Source of the DNA: Streptomyces lucensis JCM 4490
GTDB taxonomy: Bacteria > Actinomycetota > Actinomycetes > Streptomycetales > Streptomycetaceae
DNA: 64,000 bases
Direction: 5' to 3'
Assembly (NCBI RefSeq): GCF_014650035.1
Contig: NZ_BMUE01000019.1
Span: 62,001 to 126,000, forward strand
The position numbers and the translations under genes are program-made. The notes under the pieces were generated by a model. That model made no database searches. It worked only from the letters and a program-made list of their open reading frames with translations, and was not told the DNA's origin. Positions 55,067 to 63,368 of the stretch are shown here, piece after piece (position 1 is the first letter of the stretch; each line of letters begins with the position of its first letter).

Positions 55067-55354
55067 TCAGCCGAAGACGTACTTGGCCGCGTGGTTGAGC
55101 CCATAGTCAATCACGGTCACCAGGGCGATCATGATGGCGACGAAGAAGATCACCACGGTGGTGTAGGACGTCAGCTGGTTGCGCGAGGGCCAGACGACCT
55201 TGCGGAGTTCCGCGATCACCTGGCGGTAGAAGGTGGCGAGGCGCTTGAGCGGGCCCTTCTTGGCGCGCTTGCCGCCCTTGCGGGCCTTCTTCTTGGACTC
55301 GGGCACCTCGTCCTGGGCATCAGGCGTGTCGATGGAGCCCACGGCGTCCGTCAT
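55067..55354 (-). CDS. secE: Protein translocase subunit SecE
   Basis: Clamps SecY in the membrane. The ATG at 55354 (MTDAVGSIDTPDAQ) with GGTGAGGACT before it gives 95 residues. A Lys-rich cytosolic part (SKKKARKGGKRAKKGPLKR) leads to the conserved amphipathic 'FYRQVIAELRKVVWPSRNQL' and one membrane helix about 66-88 (TVVIFFVAIMIALVTVIDYG). Single-span form, as usual for Gram-positives. It lies between tRNA-Trp and nusG. Confidence 0.97.
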   Translation of the reverse strand: MTDAVGSIDTPDAQDEVPESKKKARKGGKRAKKGPLKRLATFYRQVIAELRKVVWPSRNQLTSYTTVVIFFVAIMIALVTVIDYGLNHAAKYVFG

Positions 55355-55460
55355 AGTCCTCACCTGATCCCGGGTCGTGGCCGTGCCGCGCCCGGTTTCT
55401 GAGCCGCACGGCGGTGCATTGCTGTACGTACATGCGCACACATCCTGGCGGTGTGTGTAG

Positions 55461-55533
55461 CAGGGCCGGAGGGACTTGAACCCCCAACCGCCGGTTTTGG
55501 AGACCGGTGCTCTACCAATTGAGCTACGACCCT
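55461..55533 (-). tRNA. tRNA-Trp (CCA)
   Basis: A 73-base cloverleaf: acceptor AGGGTCG/CGGCCCT with one G-T pair, D arm GCTC-AATTGGTA-GAGC, anticodon arm CCGGT-CTCCAAA-ACCGG with anticodon CCA, T arm with GTTCAAG, discriminator G. The CCA end is not encoded. It lies 106 bases upstream of secE on the same strand, the usual actinobacterial tRNA-Trp-secE-nusG order. Confidence 0.97.
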
Positions 55534-55796
55534 TTGTGTATGTCCACCAACGTACCGCATCCGACCGGGTGCTCGGTGTGCACCGGCTGCGACGGCGCCG
55601 CTGATGGCCAACGAGGTGAGAGTGTACGTGGTCAACGGCCCGGCGTCGAACAGAAAGCGGCGGCCGGGGGCCGGGCCGACGAAGATCGTCCTGGCCGGAG
55701 GCCGGATTCGGATCCCTGTTCACGCCTCGACCCTTTGCCGTTCAGTCCGTGAAACCCGTGTGCCGGGGTCATTTCCGGTCTGGAACGATGGACCCC

Positions 55797-57023
55797 ATGA
55801 GCGCTGCAACCCCTCCCACCGAGCGCCGGGTCTCCGCCCGAGTCGGCGCGATCTCCGAGTCCGCCACCCTCGCCGTGGACGCCAAGGCCAAGGCCCTGAA
55901 GGCCGCCGGGCGTCCGGTGATCGGCTTCGGCGCCGGCGAGCCCGACTTCCCGACCCCGGACTACATCGTCGAGGCGGCCGTCGAGGCGTGCAAGAACCCC
56001 AAGTACCACCGCTACACCCCGGCCGGCGGCCTGCCCGAGCTGAAGGCCGCGATCGCCGCGAAGACGCTGCGCGACTCGGGCTGGGAGCCCGACGTCTCCC
56101 AGATCCTCGTCACCAACGGCGGCAAGCAGGCCATCTACGAGGCGTTCGCCGCGATCCTCGACCCGGGTGACGAGGTCATCGTCCCGGCCCCGTACTGGAC
56201 GACGTACCCGGAGTCGATCCGTCTCGCCGGCGGTGTCCCGGTCGAGGTCGTCGCCGACGAGACGACCGGCTACCGGGTCTCGGTCGAGCAGCTGGAGGCG
56301 GCGCGCACGAAGAAGACGAAGGTCGTGCTCTTCGTCTCCCCGTCCAACCCGACCGGCGCGGTGTACACCGAGGCCGAGACCGAGGCGATCGGCCGCTGGG
56401 CCGTCGAGCACGGCCTGTGGGTGCTCACCGACGAGATCTACGAGCACCTCGTCTACGGCGACGCGTCCGCCGTGTCCCTGCCGGCGCTGCTGCCCGAGCT
56501 GCGGGACAAGTGCGTCGTGGTCAACGGCGTGGCCAAGACGTACGCCATGACCGGCTGGCGCGTGGGCTGGGTCATCGGCCCGAAGGACGTCGTCAAGGCC
56601 GCGACGAACCTGCAGTCGCACGCCACGTCGAACGTCTCCAACGTGGCCCAGGCGGCCGCTCTGGCCGCCGTCTCCGGCGACCTGGAGGCCGTGGCGAGGA
56701 TGCGCGAGGCCTTCGACCGGCGCCGCAGGACCATCGTGCGGATGCTCAACGAGATCGACGGCGTGGTCTGCCCCGAGCCCGAGGGCGCGTTCTACGCCTA
56801 CCCGTCGGTCAAGGGTCTGCTCGGCAAGGAGATCCGCGGCAAGCGCCCGCAGGACACCGTCGAGCTGGCCGCGCTGATCCTGGAGGAGGTCGAGGTCGCC
56901 GTCGTCCCGGGCGAGGCCTTCGGCACGCCGGGCTACCTGCGGCTGTCCTACGCGCTCGGCGACGAGGACCTCGTCGAGGGCGTGAGCCGGATCCAGAAGC
57001 TGCTGGCGGAGGCGCGGGACTGA
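55797..57023 (+). CDS. aspC: Pyridoxal-phosphate aspartate-type aminotransferase
   Basis: Class I aminotransferase exchanging amino groups between aspartate or a related amino acid and 2-oxoglutarate. Substrate-binding 'FGAGEPDFPTPDYIVEAA', cofactor contacts 'TNGGKQAIYEAF', 'APYWTTYP', 'FVSPSNPTGAVY', 'DEIYEHLVYGD', and the Schiff-base Lys in 'GVAKTYAMTGWRVGW' near residue 244. The Arg that holds the substrate carboxylate is in 'TPGYLRLSYA'. The ATG at 55797 is six bases after AACGAT (-10-like), so leaderless; ATG at 55788 is possible. Length is 408. Exact substrate choice (aspartate versus aromatic or prephenate) cannot be told by eye. Confidence 0.92.
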   Translation: MSAATPPTERRVSARVGAISESATLAVDAKAKALKAAGRPVIGFGAGEPDFPTPDYIVEAAVEACKNPKYHRYTPAGGLPELKAAIAAKTLRDSGWEPDVSQILVTNGGKQAIYEAFAAILDPGDEVIVPAPYWTTYPESIRLAGGVPVEVVADETTGYRVSVEQLEAARTKKTKVVLFVSPSNPTGAVYTEAETEAIGRWAVEHGLWVLTDEIYEHLVYGDASAVSLPALLPELRDKCVVVNGVAKTYAMTGWRVGWVIGPKDVVKAATNLQSHATSNVSNVAQAAALAAVSGDLEAVARMREAFDRRRRTIVRMLNEIDGVVCPEPEGAFYAYPSVKGLLGKEIRGKRPQDTVELAALILEEVEVAVVPGEAFGTPGYLRLSYALGDEDLVEGVSRIQKLLAEARD

Positions 57024-57053
57024 CGTCCCGTTCCCCCCGCTCCACGCGCGCGT

Positions 57054-57086
57054 GCGGGCCGTCTCCCTCCCGGGGAGACGGCCCGC
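57054..57086 (+). terminator. Terminator of the aspC-like gene
   Basis: GCGGGCCGTCTCCC and GGGAGACGGCCCGC (14 bp, perfect) enclose TCCCG, 30 bases past the stop. Confidence 0.85.
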
Positions 57087-57159
57087 TCCTGTGTGCGGGC
57101 AAGACCACGTACGGGGAAACGGCTACCGGGACGGCAGGTGCGTACGGCAGGATCTGGGA

Positions 57160-58245
57160 ATGGAGCGCGTACGTGATCTCTCTGAGCTGCCGAAAGCCCA
57201 TCTGCACCTGCACTTCACCGGCTCGATGCGCCCGGGGACCGTCCTGGAACTGGCCGACAAGTACGGCGTACATCTGCCCGACGCCCTGACGGACGCCCTG
57301 ACCAGCGGGGAACCGCCGAAGCTCCGGGCCACCGACGAGCGGGGCTGGTTCCGTTTCCAGCGGCTGTACGACGCGGCGCGCTCCTGCCTGCGCGAGCCGG
57401 AGGACATCCGGCGGCTGGTCCGGGAGGCCGCCGAGGAGGACCTGGCGGACGGTTCGGGCTGGCTGGAGATCCAGGTGGACCCGACGTCGTACGCGCCCCG
57501 CCTGGGCGGGCTGATCCCGGCCCTGGAGATCATTCTGGACGCGGTGGAGACGACGTCCCGCGAGACCGGCCTCGGCATGCGCGTCCTGGTGGCCGCCAAC
57601 CGCATGAAGCACCCGCTGGACGCGCGCACACTGGCGCGCCTCGCCGTGCGGTACGCGGACCGGGGCGTGGTGGGCTTCGGGCTCTCCAACGACGAGCGGC
57701 GGGGCATGGCCCGGGATTTCGACCGGGCCTTCCACATCGCGCGCGAGGGCGGTCTGCTGTCCGCGCCGCACGGCGGCGAGCTGACCGGTCCGGCGTCGGT
57801 GCGGGACTGCCTGGACGACCTGCACGCCACCCGGATCGGGCACGGCGTGCGCGCGGCCGAGGACCCGCGGCTGCTGAAGCGGCTGGCCGACCGGGGCGTG
57901 ACCTGCGAGGTGTGCCCGGCCTCCAACGTGGCGCTGGGCGTGTACGAGAAGCCGGAGGACGTCCCGTTGCGCACACTCTTCGAGGCGGGCGTCCCGCTGG
58001 CCCTGGGCGCCGACGACCCGCTGCTGTTCGGCTCCCGGCTGGCCGCCCAGTACGAGATCGCCCGCCGGACCCACGGTTTCACGGACGCCGAGCTCGCGGA
58101 GCTGGCACGGCAGTCGGTGCGGGGTTCGGCCGCGCCGCGGGACGTCAAGGAGCGGATGCTGGCGGGCGTGGACGACTGGCTGGCCGGCCCGGCCGACCCG
58201 GACGGTGCGCCTAGAGGCTCACGCCGACCGTCACCGGCTCGTTGA
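57160..58245 (+). CDS. add: Adenosine deaminase
   Basis: Converts adenosine to inosine. The ATG at 57160 (MERVRDLSELPKAHLHLHF) gives 361 residues; CAGGAT seven bases upstream suggests a leaderless mRNA. Metal ligands lie in 'HLHLHFTGSM', the later His in 'RIGHGVRAAED' context and Asp in 'ALGADDPLLFG'; the catalytic Glu-like site is 'APHGGELTGP'. 'GLSNDERRG' is also typical. The order of motifs fits ADA, though some residues differ from textbook 'HAGE' and 'NTDDP', so a related purine or adenosine-like substrate is possible. The last 35 bases overlap the 3' end of convergent murB. Confidence 0.88.
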   Translation: MERVRDLSELPKAHLHLHFTGSMRPGTVLELADKYGVHLPDALTDALTSGEPPKLRATDERGWFRFQRLYDAARSCLREPEDIRRLVREAAEEDLADGSGWLEIQVDPTSYAPRLGGLIPALEIILDAVETTSRETGLGMRVLVAANRMKHPLDARTLARLAVRYADRGVVGFGLSNDERRGMARDFDRAFHIAREGGLLSAPHGGELTGPASVRDCLDDLHATRIGHGVRAAEDPRLLKRLADRGVTCEVCPASNVALGVYEKPEDVPLRTLFEAGVPLALGADDPLLFGSRLAAQYEIARRTHGFTDAELAELARQSVRGSAAPRDVKERMLAGVDDWLAGPADPDGAPRGSRRPSPAR

Positions 58246-59266
58246 CCAGGGTGACGCCGAAGGCCTCGCGGACTCCGGCGACCACCTCGCGGGCCAGGGC
58301 CAGCAGGTCCTCGGTGGTGGCCTCGCCCCGGTTGGTGAGGGCGAGCGTGTGCTTGGTCGAGATGCGGGCGGGTCCGGTGCCGTAGCCCTTGGTGAAGCCC
58401 GCCTTGTCGATCAGCCAGGCCGCGGAGGTCTTGGTGCGGCCCTCCCCCGCCGGGTAGGCGGGCGGCTCGACACCGTCCCCCAGCCGCTCGCGCACGCGCG
58501 CGTGGAACGCGGCGAACTGCTCGTCGGTGAGGATCGGGTTGGTGAAGAAGGACCCGGCGGACCAGGTGTCGTGGTCCCCCGCGTCCAGGACCATGCCCTT
58601 GCCCGCCCGCAGCTTCAGCACGGTCTGCCGGGCGTCGGCCAGCGGCACCCGGTCGCCCGGCTCGACGCCGAGGGCGCGGGCCGCCTCCGCGTACTTCACC
58701 GGGGCGGACAGCCCGCCCGCGTCCTCCAGTCCGAAGCGGACGCGCAGCACGACATAGCGCTCGGGGTCGGCCTTGAAGCGGCTGTGCCGGTACGAGAAGG
58801 CGCACTCCGCGTTGGTCAGCGTGACGGTCGCGCCGGCCCGGCGGTCGTAGGCGATCACCTCGGTGACGGTGGCGGAGACCTCCTGGCCGTAGGCGCCCAC
58901 GTTCTGGATGGGGGTGGCGCCGGCCGAGCCCGGGATGCCGGCCAGGCACTCGATCCCGGCGAGTCCCGCCTCGACGGTGCGGGCGACGGCGTCCGTCCAC
59001 ACCTCGCCGGCCGCCAGCTCCAGCGTCGTGCCGCGCAGTTCGACGCCGCGCGTGGCGATGCGCAGGGCGGTGCCGTCGAAGCCCTTGTCGCCGATGACCA
59101 GGTTCGAGCCGCCGCCGATGACCAGCAGCGGGGTGCCGCTGTCGTCGGCCTCGCGGACGGCGGCGATCACCTCGGCATCGGTGCCGGCCGTGACAAGCCG
59201 CGTCGCGGGGCCGCCCAGCCGGAAGGTGGTCAGCGGGGCAAGGGGGGCGTCGTGGAGTACCTGCAC
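58211..59266 (-). CDS. murB: UDP-N-acetylenolpyruvoylglucosamine reductase
   Basis: FAD enzyme making UDP-MurNAc, the second committed step of peptidoglycan synthesis. FAD-binding 'VIGGGSNLVIGDKGFDGT', 'IQNVGAYGQE' and the C-terminal 'AGSFFTNPIL' whose Ser protonates the intermediate, then 'EGRTKTSAAWLIDKAGF' and 'HTLALTNRGEATTEDLLALA'. Length 351 fits type I MurB. The start is GTG at 59266. It shares 35 bases with convergent add. The 403-base gap upstream must contain its promoter. Confidence 0.95.
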   Translation of the reverse strand: MQVLHDAPLAPLTTFRLGGPATRLVTAGTDAEVIAAVREADDSGTPLLVIGGGSNLVIGDKGFDGTALRIATRGVELRGTTLELAAGEVWTDAVARTVEAGLAGIECLAGIPGSAGATPIQNVGAYGQEVSATVTEVIAYDRRAGATVTLTNAECAFSYRHSRFKADPERYVVLRVRFGLEDAGGLSAPVKYAEAARALGVEPGDRVPLADARQTVLKLRAGKGMVLDAGDHDTWSAGSFFTNPILTDEQFAAFHARVRERLGDGVEPPAYPAGEGRTKTSAAWLIDKAGFTKGYGTGPARISTKHTLALTNRGEATTEDLLALAREVVAGVREAFGVTLVNEPVTVGVSL

Positions 59267-59669
59267 GGGCCCAAGACTACGAGACGTCTCCGCCGCCCCC
59301 GCACGCGCGCACCGCGCTGCCGGGTCTCACCGCCGGGGAGCCCACTGCGCCGCGCCGGACGGTGGACTCCGGGCCGGCGCCCAGGTGCCCGCGCCGGGAC
59401 AGACGCCGGTCGTCATGCGGGACCGTCGTCCGGGGCCGCCCTCGGCGGCTGCGCGTACCGCGAGCCCGGCCTGCCCTCCGCGGTCTGCCGGTGCGCGCGC
59501 GGTCCGCGATCCGGCCGCCGACGGCTCGGCGGGCGCCTGCGGTGGCCTCGCACCCGGCCCCGTCGCGGCCGCGACCGGTCGGTCCCGCACAGCGGCACGC
59601 GCGCGTGGCCCCTTCGTCCGGGGCCGCGCGCGCGTGCGGCACTTCTGCACGGAAGGGGTTCCGGTCGGG
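59267..59669. other. 403-base gap between murB and the MFS gene
   Basis: No gene with the right composition was seen. It contains the MFS terminator hairpin (59595-59637). The rest is GC rich, including Arg/Pro-coding noise in several frames, and should hold the murB promoter. Confidence 0.5.
59595..59637 (-). terminator. Terminator of the MFS exporter gene
   Basis: Eighteen-base arms (59595-59612 GCACGCGCGCGTGGCCCC; 59620-59637) pair with one G-T and enclose TTCGTCC, 33 bases past the MFS stop. Confidence 0.75.
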
Positions 59670-61124
59670 TCAGGGTGCGGTGGTCTCCAGGACGCGGGCG
59701 GGCGCCTGCTCCGTCGGAGCCGTGGCGGTGTTCGCGCGGCGGGCGGGGATCAGCAGGGCCGCGAGCGCTGCGAGGGCGACCACCGCCGAACCGGTGACCA
59801 GGGCGGGCCGCAGGCCGTCGACGAAGCTCTGCGCCGACTCGTAGCCGCCCTGCGCCGAGAAGATCGAGGACATGACCGCGATGCCGAGCGCACCGCCCAC
59901 CTCGCGCAGCGCGTTGTTCGCGCCGGAGGCGATGCCCTGCTCCTGCGGCCGGACGCTGGACATCACCAGGTTGGCGGCGGGGGCGAAGTACAGGGCCATG
60001 CCGATGCCGCTGATGATCAGGGCGGGCAGCTGGACGGCGTAGGAGGCGTCGGCGGTGGCCACGCAGGCCATGTAGCCGAGGCCGGCCGCCTGCAGGAACA
60101 GGCCCGCGGCGACGACCGGCCGGCCGCCGACGCGGTCGGAGAGGATCCCGGCGACGGGTGCGACGATCATCGGCATACCGGTCCACGGCAGCATCCGCAG
60201 GCCCGCCTCGGTGGGCGAGTAGCCGAGCACGCCCTGCATGTACTGGCTGAGCAGGAAGATCGACCCGAACATCCCGACGAACATCAGCAGGCTGGCGGCG
60301 TTGATCCCGGAGAAGGCGCGGGAGCGGAACAGCCGCATCGGCAGCATCGGGGCGGCCGCGCGGGAGCCGTACACCACGAAGCCCACGAGCAGCGCTCCGC
60401 CCGCGATCAGCGCGGTCAGCACCACGGAGTCGGTCCAGCCGTCGGCCGGCCCGCGGACGAGGCCGTACACGATCCCGAACAGCCCGCCGCTGGCGAGCAG
60501 GGTGCCGGGGACGTCGAGCCGGGCGCCGGCGCCGTAGGACTCGGCGAGCCGCAGACGGGCGAGCGGCAGTACGGCCAGGCCGAGCGGAACGTTCAGCCAG
60601 AAGATCCAGTGCCAGGAGACGTGCTCGGTGAGGCTGCCGCCGATGAGCGGTCCGGAGGCGACGGCGAGTCCGTTGACGGCACCCCAGATGCCGTACACGG
60701 TCCCGCGCCGGGCGGCGGGCACGGCCGCGGTCAGCAGGGTCAGCGTGAGCGGCATCATGACGGCCGCGCCGACGCCTTGGACCGCGCGGGCGGCGATCAG
60801 GGAGCCGATTCCGGGCGCCATGGCCGCGGCGGCGGAGGCGCCGGTGAAGACGGCCAGTCCGGCGATGAACAGGCGCCGGCGCCCGAAGCGGTCACCGAGC
60901 GCGGCGCCGAACATGAGCAGGACGGCGAAGGTGAGCGTGTAGGCGCTCACGGTCCACTCCAGGTCGTCGAGCGCGCCGCCGAGGTCCTCGCGGATCGCGG
61001 GGAGGGCGGTGGTGACGACGAGGTTGTCGAGGGCCGCCATGAATCCGGCGACGCTGGTGATGACGAGGGCCCACACGGCTCCCCCGCGCATGGTGCCGTC
61101 CTTCTGTGCGTTCTGCTCTGACAT
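59670..61124 (-). CDS. MFS drug:proton antiporter, DHA2 (EmrB/QacA) type
   Basis: A membrane exporter of 484 residues with about 14 spans. Motif A-like 'GDRFGRRRLFIAGLAVFTGA' lies in the loop after span 2; 'LDNLVVTTALPAIREDLGG' near the N-terminus and 'IWGAVNGLAVASGPLIGGSL' (motif C-like) are typical of DHA2 efflux pumps. The ATG at 61124 has GGGGGAGAG before it. A TetR gene lies just upstream and an AGTTAGT-N8-ACTAACT operator sits 23 bases before the start, so it is probably induced by its own substrate. Substrate unknown. Confidence 0.93.
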   Translation of the reverse strand: MSEQNAQKDGTMRGGAVWALVITSVAGFMAALDNLVVTTALPAIREDLGGALDDLEWTVSAYTLTFAVLLMFGAALGDRFGRRRLFIAGLAVFTGASAAAAMAPGIGSLIAARAVQGVGAAVMMPLTLTLLTAAVPAARRGTVYGIWGAVNGLAVASGPLIGGSLTEHVSWHWIFWLNVPLGLAVLPLARLRLAESYGAGARLDVPGTLLASGGLFGIVYGLVRGPADGWTDSVVLTALIAGGALLVGFVVYGSRAAAPMLPMRLFRSRAFSGINAASLLMFVGMFGSIFLLSQYMQGVLGYSPTEAGLRMLPWTGMPMIVAPVAGILSDRVGGRPVVAAGLFLQAAGLGYMACVATADASYAVQLPALIISGIGMALYFAPAANLVMSSVRPQEQGIASGANNALREVGGALGIAVMSSIFSAQGGYESAQSFVDGLRPALVTGSAVVALAALAALLIPARRANTATAPTEQAPARVLETTAP

Positions 61125-61146
61125 CTCTCCCCCACAGGGTGGTTTC

Positions 61147-61168
61147 AGTTAGTTATCACTGACTAACT
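61147..61168. promoter_or_regulatory. Operator of the MFS gene
   Basis: AGTTAGT-TATCACTG-ACTAACT, a perfect 7-base dyad with 8-base spacer. The same arms and spacing recur before the TetR gene at 61795-61818. Confidence 0.75.
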
Positions 61169-61218
61169 TTTATGCCCATGAAAAGGCGACATCGCCTTCC
61201 CCGTCCGCACCTGACGCG

Positions 61219-61788
61219 CTAGTGCTCCAGGCGGCCATCATTACGGGCCTCCGGGTAGAGCCCCTCCCAGACCCGGTGGCCGGGACCGAAGCCCATGCCC
61301 ATCAAGCAGTTGATGAGCATCCCGTAGGCCATGAACACGGTCGTCTCCTCGACGTCCGCACCCAGCGCCAGGCCCACGGTGTCCCACAGCCGCATCCAGC
61401 CGGCCCGTACGCTCTCGCCGAACTCCCGGTCGCCCTCCTGCTCGGCGGCCGCCACGGCGACGCACATCTGCATCTGCATCATCAGCCGCTCGGGCCGCTC
61501 AGCGATGGCCGTGGTGTACGCGTCCGCCATGGCGTGCCGGGCCTCTTCGCCGTGCAGCCCCTTCGACGCTTCCTCGAAGGTCCGGATGGTGTCCTCCACG
61601 CAGCGCTCCGCCGCCGCCAGGAAGATCGCCTTCTTGCCCGGGAAGAGCCGGAAGAGATACGGCTGTGAGACGCCGACCCGTCTGGCGATCGCCTCGGTGG
61701 ACGTGCCGTGGTAGCCACCGCGCGCGAACTCCGTGGTCGCCGCGCGGATGACACTCTCGCGCCGCTCCTCTGCGCTCATCCTGACCAT
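61219..61788 (-). CDS. TetR-family repressor
   Basis: N-terminal helix-turn-helix at about residues 8-55 ('RESVIRAATTEFARGGYHGT', 'STEAIARRVGVSQPYLFRLF', 'PGKKAIFLAAAERCVEDTI'), a clear TetR signature. The C-terminal ligand domain is helical and Met rich (RLMMQMQMCVAVAAAEQEGD). Length is 189. The ATG at 61788 is used; ATG three codons later is possible. An operator lies seven bases upstream, so it should repress itself as well as the MFS gene 94 bases downstream. Confidence 0.93.
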   Translation of the reverse strand: MVRMSAEERRESVIRAATTEFARGGYHGTSTEAIARRVGVSQPYLFRLFPGKKAIFLAAAERCVEDTIRTFEEASKGLHGEEARHAMADAYTTAIAERPERLMMQMQMCVAVAAAEQEGDREFGESVRAGWMRLWDTVGLALGADVEETTVFMAYGMLINCLMGMGFGPGHRVWEGLYPEARNDGRLEH

Positions 61789-61794
61789 GCGCTC

Positions 61795-61818
61795 AAGTTA
61801 GTACTCAATCACTAACTT
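61795..61818. promoter_or_regulatory. Operator of the TetR gene
   Basis: AAGTTAGT-ACTCAATC-ACTAACTT, 8-base perfect arms. It nearly touches the TetR start codon, so the repressor would block RNA polymerase directly. Confidence 0.75.
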
Positions 61819-61856
61819 GGTCAAGGGGCGCTTGTGTGCCCACGCCGCCGCGGGAC

Positions 61857-61894
61857 GGGTAAGGGGCGCCCCCCTGGGAGGACACCCCTTACCC
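61857..61894 (-). terminator. Terminator after the MaoC genes
   Basis: GGGTAAGGGG (61857-61866) and CCCCTTACCC (61885-61894) pair perfectly around an 18-base loop, 20 bases past the stop of the distal MaoC gene. Confidence 0.75.
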
Positions 61895-61913
61895 ACACAC
61901 GTTTCGTCCGGTG

Positions 61914-62342
61914 TCAGGCCAGCCGTACGACCGCCCGGGACATGCCCAGCACCTTCTGGCCGCCGCTGGTCGCCGTCAGGTCGACGCGGACGGTGTTGTC
62001 GTCCAGCTTGGCTGCCACCTTGCCGCTGACCTCGATGAGAGCGCCCTGGTCGTCGTTGGGGACGACGACCGGCTTGGTGAAGCGGACGCCGTACTCCACG
62101 ACCGCACCGGGGTCGCCGAGCCAGTCGGTGACCACCCGGATCGCCTCGGCCATGGTGAACATGCCGTGCGCGATGACGTCCGGGAGGCCCACCTCCTTGG
62201 CGAACCTCTCGTTCCAGTGGATCGGGTTGAAGTCCCCGGAAGCGCCCGCGTAGCGCACGAGCGTGGCACGGGTCACGGGAAAGCTCTGCGCCGGCAGCTC
62301 GGTGCCGACCTCGACCTCGTCGTACGCGATCTTCGCCGTCAT
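61914..62342 (-). CDS. MaoC-like (R)-hydratase, HadB-like
   Basis: A 142-residue hot-dog-fold protein with the hydratase 2 motif 'YAGASGDFNPIHWNERFAKE' (catalytic Asp and His), then 'GLPDVIAHGMFTMAEAIRVV'. It resembles mycobacterial HadB, the catalytic half of (3R)-hydroxyacyl-ACP dehydratase. In Streptomyces, which has no mycolic acids, the substrate is unknown; fatty-acid or polyketide-type acyl chains are likely. The ATG at 62342 is eight bases after the partner gene, so they are coupled and probably form a heterodimer. Confidence 0.88.
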   Translation of the reverse strand: MTAKIAYDEVEVGTELPAQSFPVTRATLVRYAGASGDFNPIHWNERFAKEVGLPDVIAHGMFTMAEAIRVVTDWLGDPGAVVEYGVRFTKPVVVPNDDQGALIEVSGKVAAKLDDNTVRVDLTATSGGQKVLGMSRAVVRLA

Positions 62343-62349
62343 CAGGTCC

Positions 62350-62802
62350 TCACGCCTCCCCGGCCGCGCGGGCCACGAGCTTCGTCCACGCGGTCACGAC
62401 GTGCTCGCCGGCCTCGTCGTGCACCTCGCCGCGGATGTCCAGGATGTCGTTGCCCGCCATGGACTTGATCGCCTCGATGGTGGAGGTGACCGTCAGCCGG
62501 TCGCCGGACCGGACCGGGCGGCGGTACGCGAACTTCTGGTCCCCGTGCACCACGCGGCTGTAGTCCAACCCGAGCTGCGGGTCCTCGATGACCTGCCCGG
62601 CGGCCCGGAAGGTGATGGAGAACACGAAGGTCGGCGGGGCGATCACGTCGGGGTGACCGAGCGCCTTCGCGGCCTCCGGGTCCGTGTACGCCGGGTTGGC
62701 CTCCCCCACCGCCTCGGCGAACTCGCGGATCTTCTCCCGGCCCACCTCGTAGGGCGCGGTGGGCGGGTAGGTCCGTCCCACGAAGGACTGGTCGAGCGCC
62801 AT
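62350..62802 (-). CDS. MaoC-like dehydratase partner, HadA/HadC-like
   Basis: A 150-residue hot-dog protein ('SFVGRTYPPTAPYEVGREKI', 'DVIAPPTFVFSITFRAAGQV', 'HGDQKFAYRRPVRSGDRLTV') of the UPF0336/HadA type. The Asp/His catalytic pair is not present in the equivalent stretch ('FAEAVGEANPAYTD'), as in HadA and HadC, which shape the substrate channel. The ATG at 62802 has AGGAGGTGCCGGGCC before it. It lies after rpmG, the same order as rpmG-hadA-hadB in mycobacteria. Confidence 0.88.
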   Translation of the reverse strand: MALDQSFVGRTYPPTAPYEVGREKIREFAEAVGEANPAYTDPEAAKALGHPDVIAPPTFVFSITFRAAGQVIEDPQLGLDYSRVVHGDQKFAYRRPVRSGDRLTVTSTIEAIKSMAGNDILDIRGEVHDEAGEHVVTAWTKLVARAAGEA

Positions 62803-62948
62803 GGCCCGGCACCTCCTGAAGTCTGCTGTGATGGCCCCAAACTAGCCGGAACCAGCCGCGCGATGTGCGCCTGGGCGAACCGGCGGGCGGGGCGGGTGAT
62901 CGCGGGGCCGGCGGACAGGTGGATCGCCGCGCGCGGGTGCCCAAACGC

Positions 62949-62984
62949 CGTGAGGCCGCCCCCTCGGAAGGGGACGGCCTCACG
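62949..62984 (-). terminator. Hairpin after rpmG
   Basis: CGTGAGGCCG and CGGCCTCACG (10 bp, perfect) with an inner CCCT/AGGG stem. It starts 12 bases past the rpmG stop, so the MaoC pair probably has its own promoter. Confidence 0.8.
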
Positions 62985-62995
62985 GACGAGCCTTG

Positions 62996-63160
62996 TTATC
63001 GCGTTTCGCGGTGCGCGGTGTGCGCGTTGCAACGCGGGCAGTGCTTCTTCATCTCAAGACGGTCCGGGTTGTTACGCCGGTTCTTCTTGGTGATGTAGTT
63101 CCGCTCCTTGCACTCCACGCAGGCCAGCGTGATCTTCGGGCGGACGTCGGTGGCAGCCAC
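62996..63160 (-). CDS. rpmG: 50S ribosomal protein L33 (zinc form)
   Basis: A 54-residue protein below usual ORF cut-offs: MAATDVRPKITLACVECKER and RLEMKKHCPRCNAHTAHRETR-like end. CVEC and CPRC form the C+ zinc ribbon. The start is GTG at 63160 with TAGGAGCACTCAC before it; the stop is TAA. It lies 90 bases after tRNA-Met, with a terminator between. Zinc-free L33 copies, if any, would be elsewhere under Zur. Confidence 0.97.
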   Translation of the reverse strand: MAATDVRPKITLACVECKERNYITKKNRRNNPDRLEMKKHCPRCNAHTAHRETR

Positions 63161-63207
63161 GTGAGTGCTCCTAAGACGAACGGATGGGCTAATTCAACGC
63201 AAGAAAG

Positions 63208-63245
63208 AGTAGCCGATCGAAGGACCGACCCCGCAATCGGCTACT
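63208..63245 (-). terminator. Terminator of the tRNA-Thr/tRNA-Met unit
   Basis: AGTAGCCGAT and ATCGGCTACT (10 bp, perfect) enclose 18 bases and are followed on the minus strand by CTTTCTTGCG. It starts six bases past the tRNA-Met 3' end. Confidence 0.8.
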
Positions 63246-63250
63246 GTCAG

Positions 63251-63323
63251 TAGCGGTGACCGGACTTGAACCGGTGACACAGCGATTATGAGCCGCTTGC
63301 TCTACCGACTGAGCTACACCGCT
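63251..63323 (-). tRNA. tRNA-Met (CAT), elongator type
   Basis: A 73-base cloverleaf: acceptor AGCGGTG/CACCGCT fully paired, D arm GCTC...GAGC, anticodon loop CTCATAA with anticodon CAT, T arm with GTTCAAG, discriminator A. A paired first base pair (A-T) and no GGG/CCC in the anticodon stem argue against initiator tRNA. A small hairpin (63337-63354, TCCCGCC/GGCGGGA) separates it from tRNA-Thr. CCA not encoded. Confidence 0.96.
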
Positions 63324-63368
63324 GCGATGCGATCAGTCCCGCCTTTCGGCGGGAACCTCTCACACCAG

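Noticed and set aside
59362..59844. Plus-strand frame in the murB-MFS gap
   Set aside because: Pro/Arg/Ala noise that continues into antisense of the MFS gene, with no start context.
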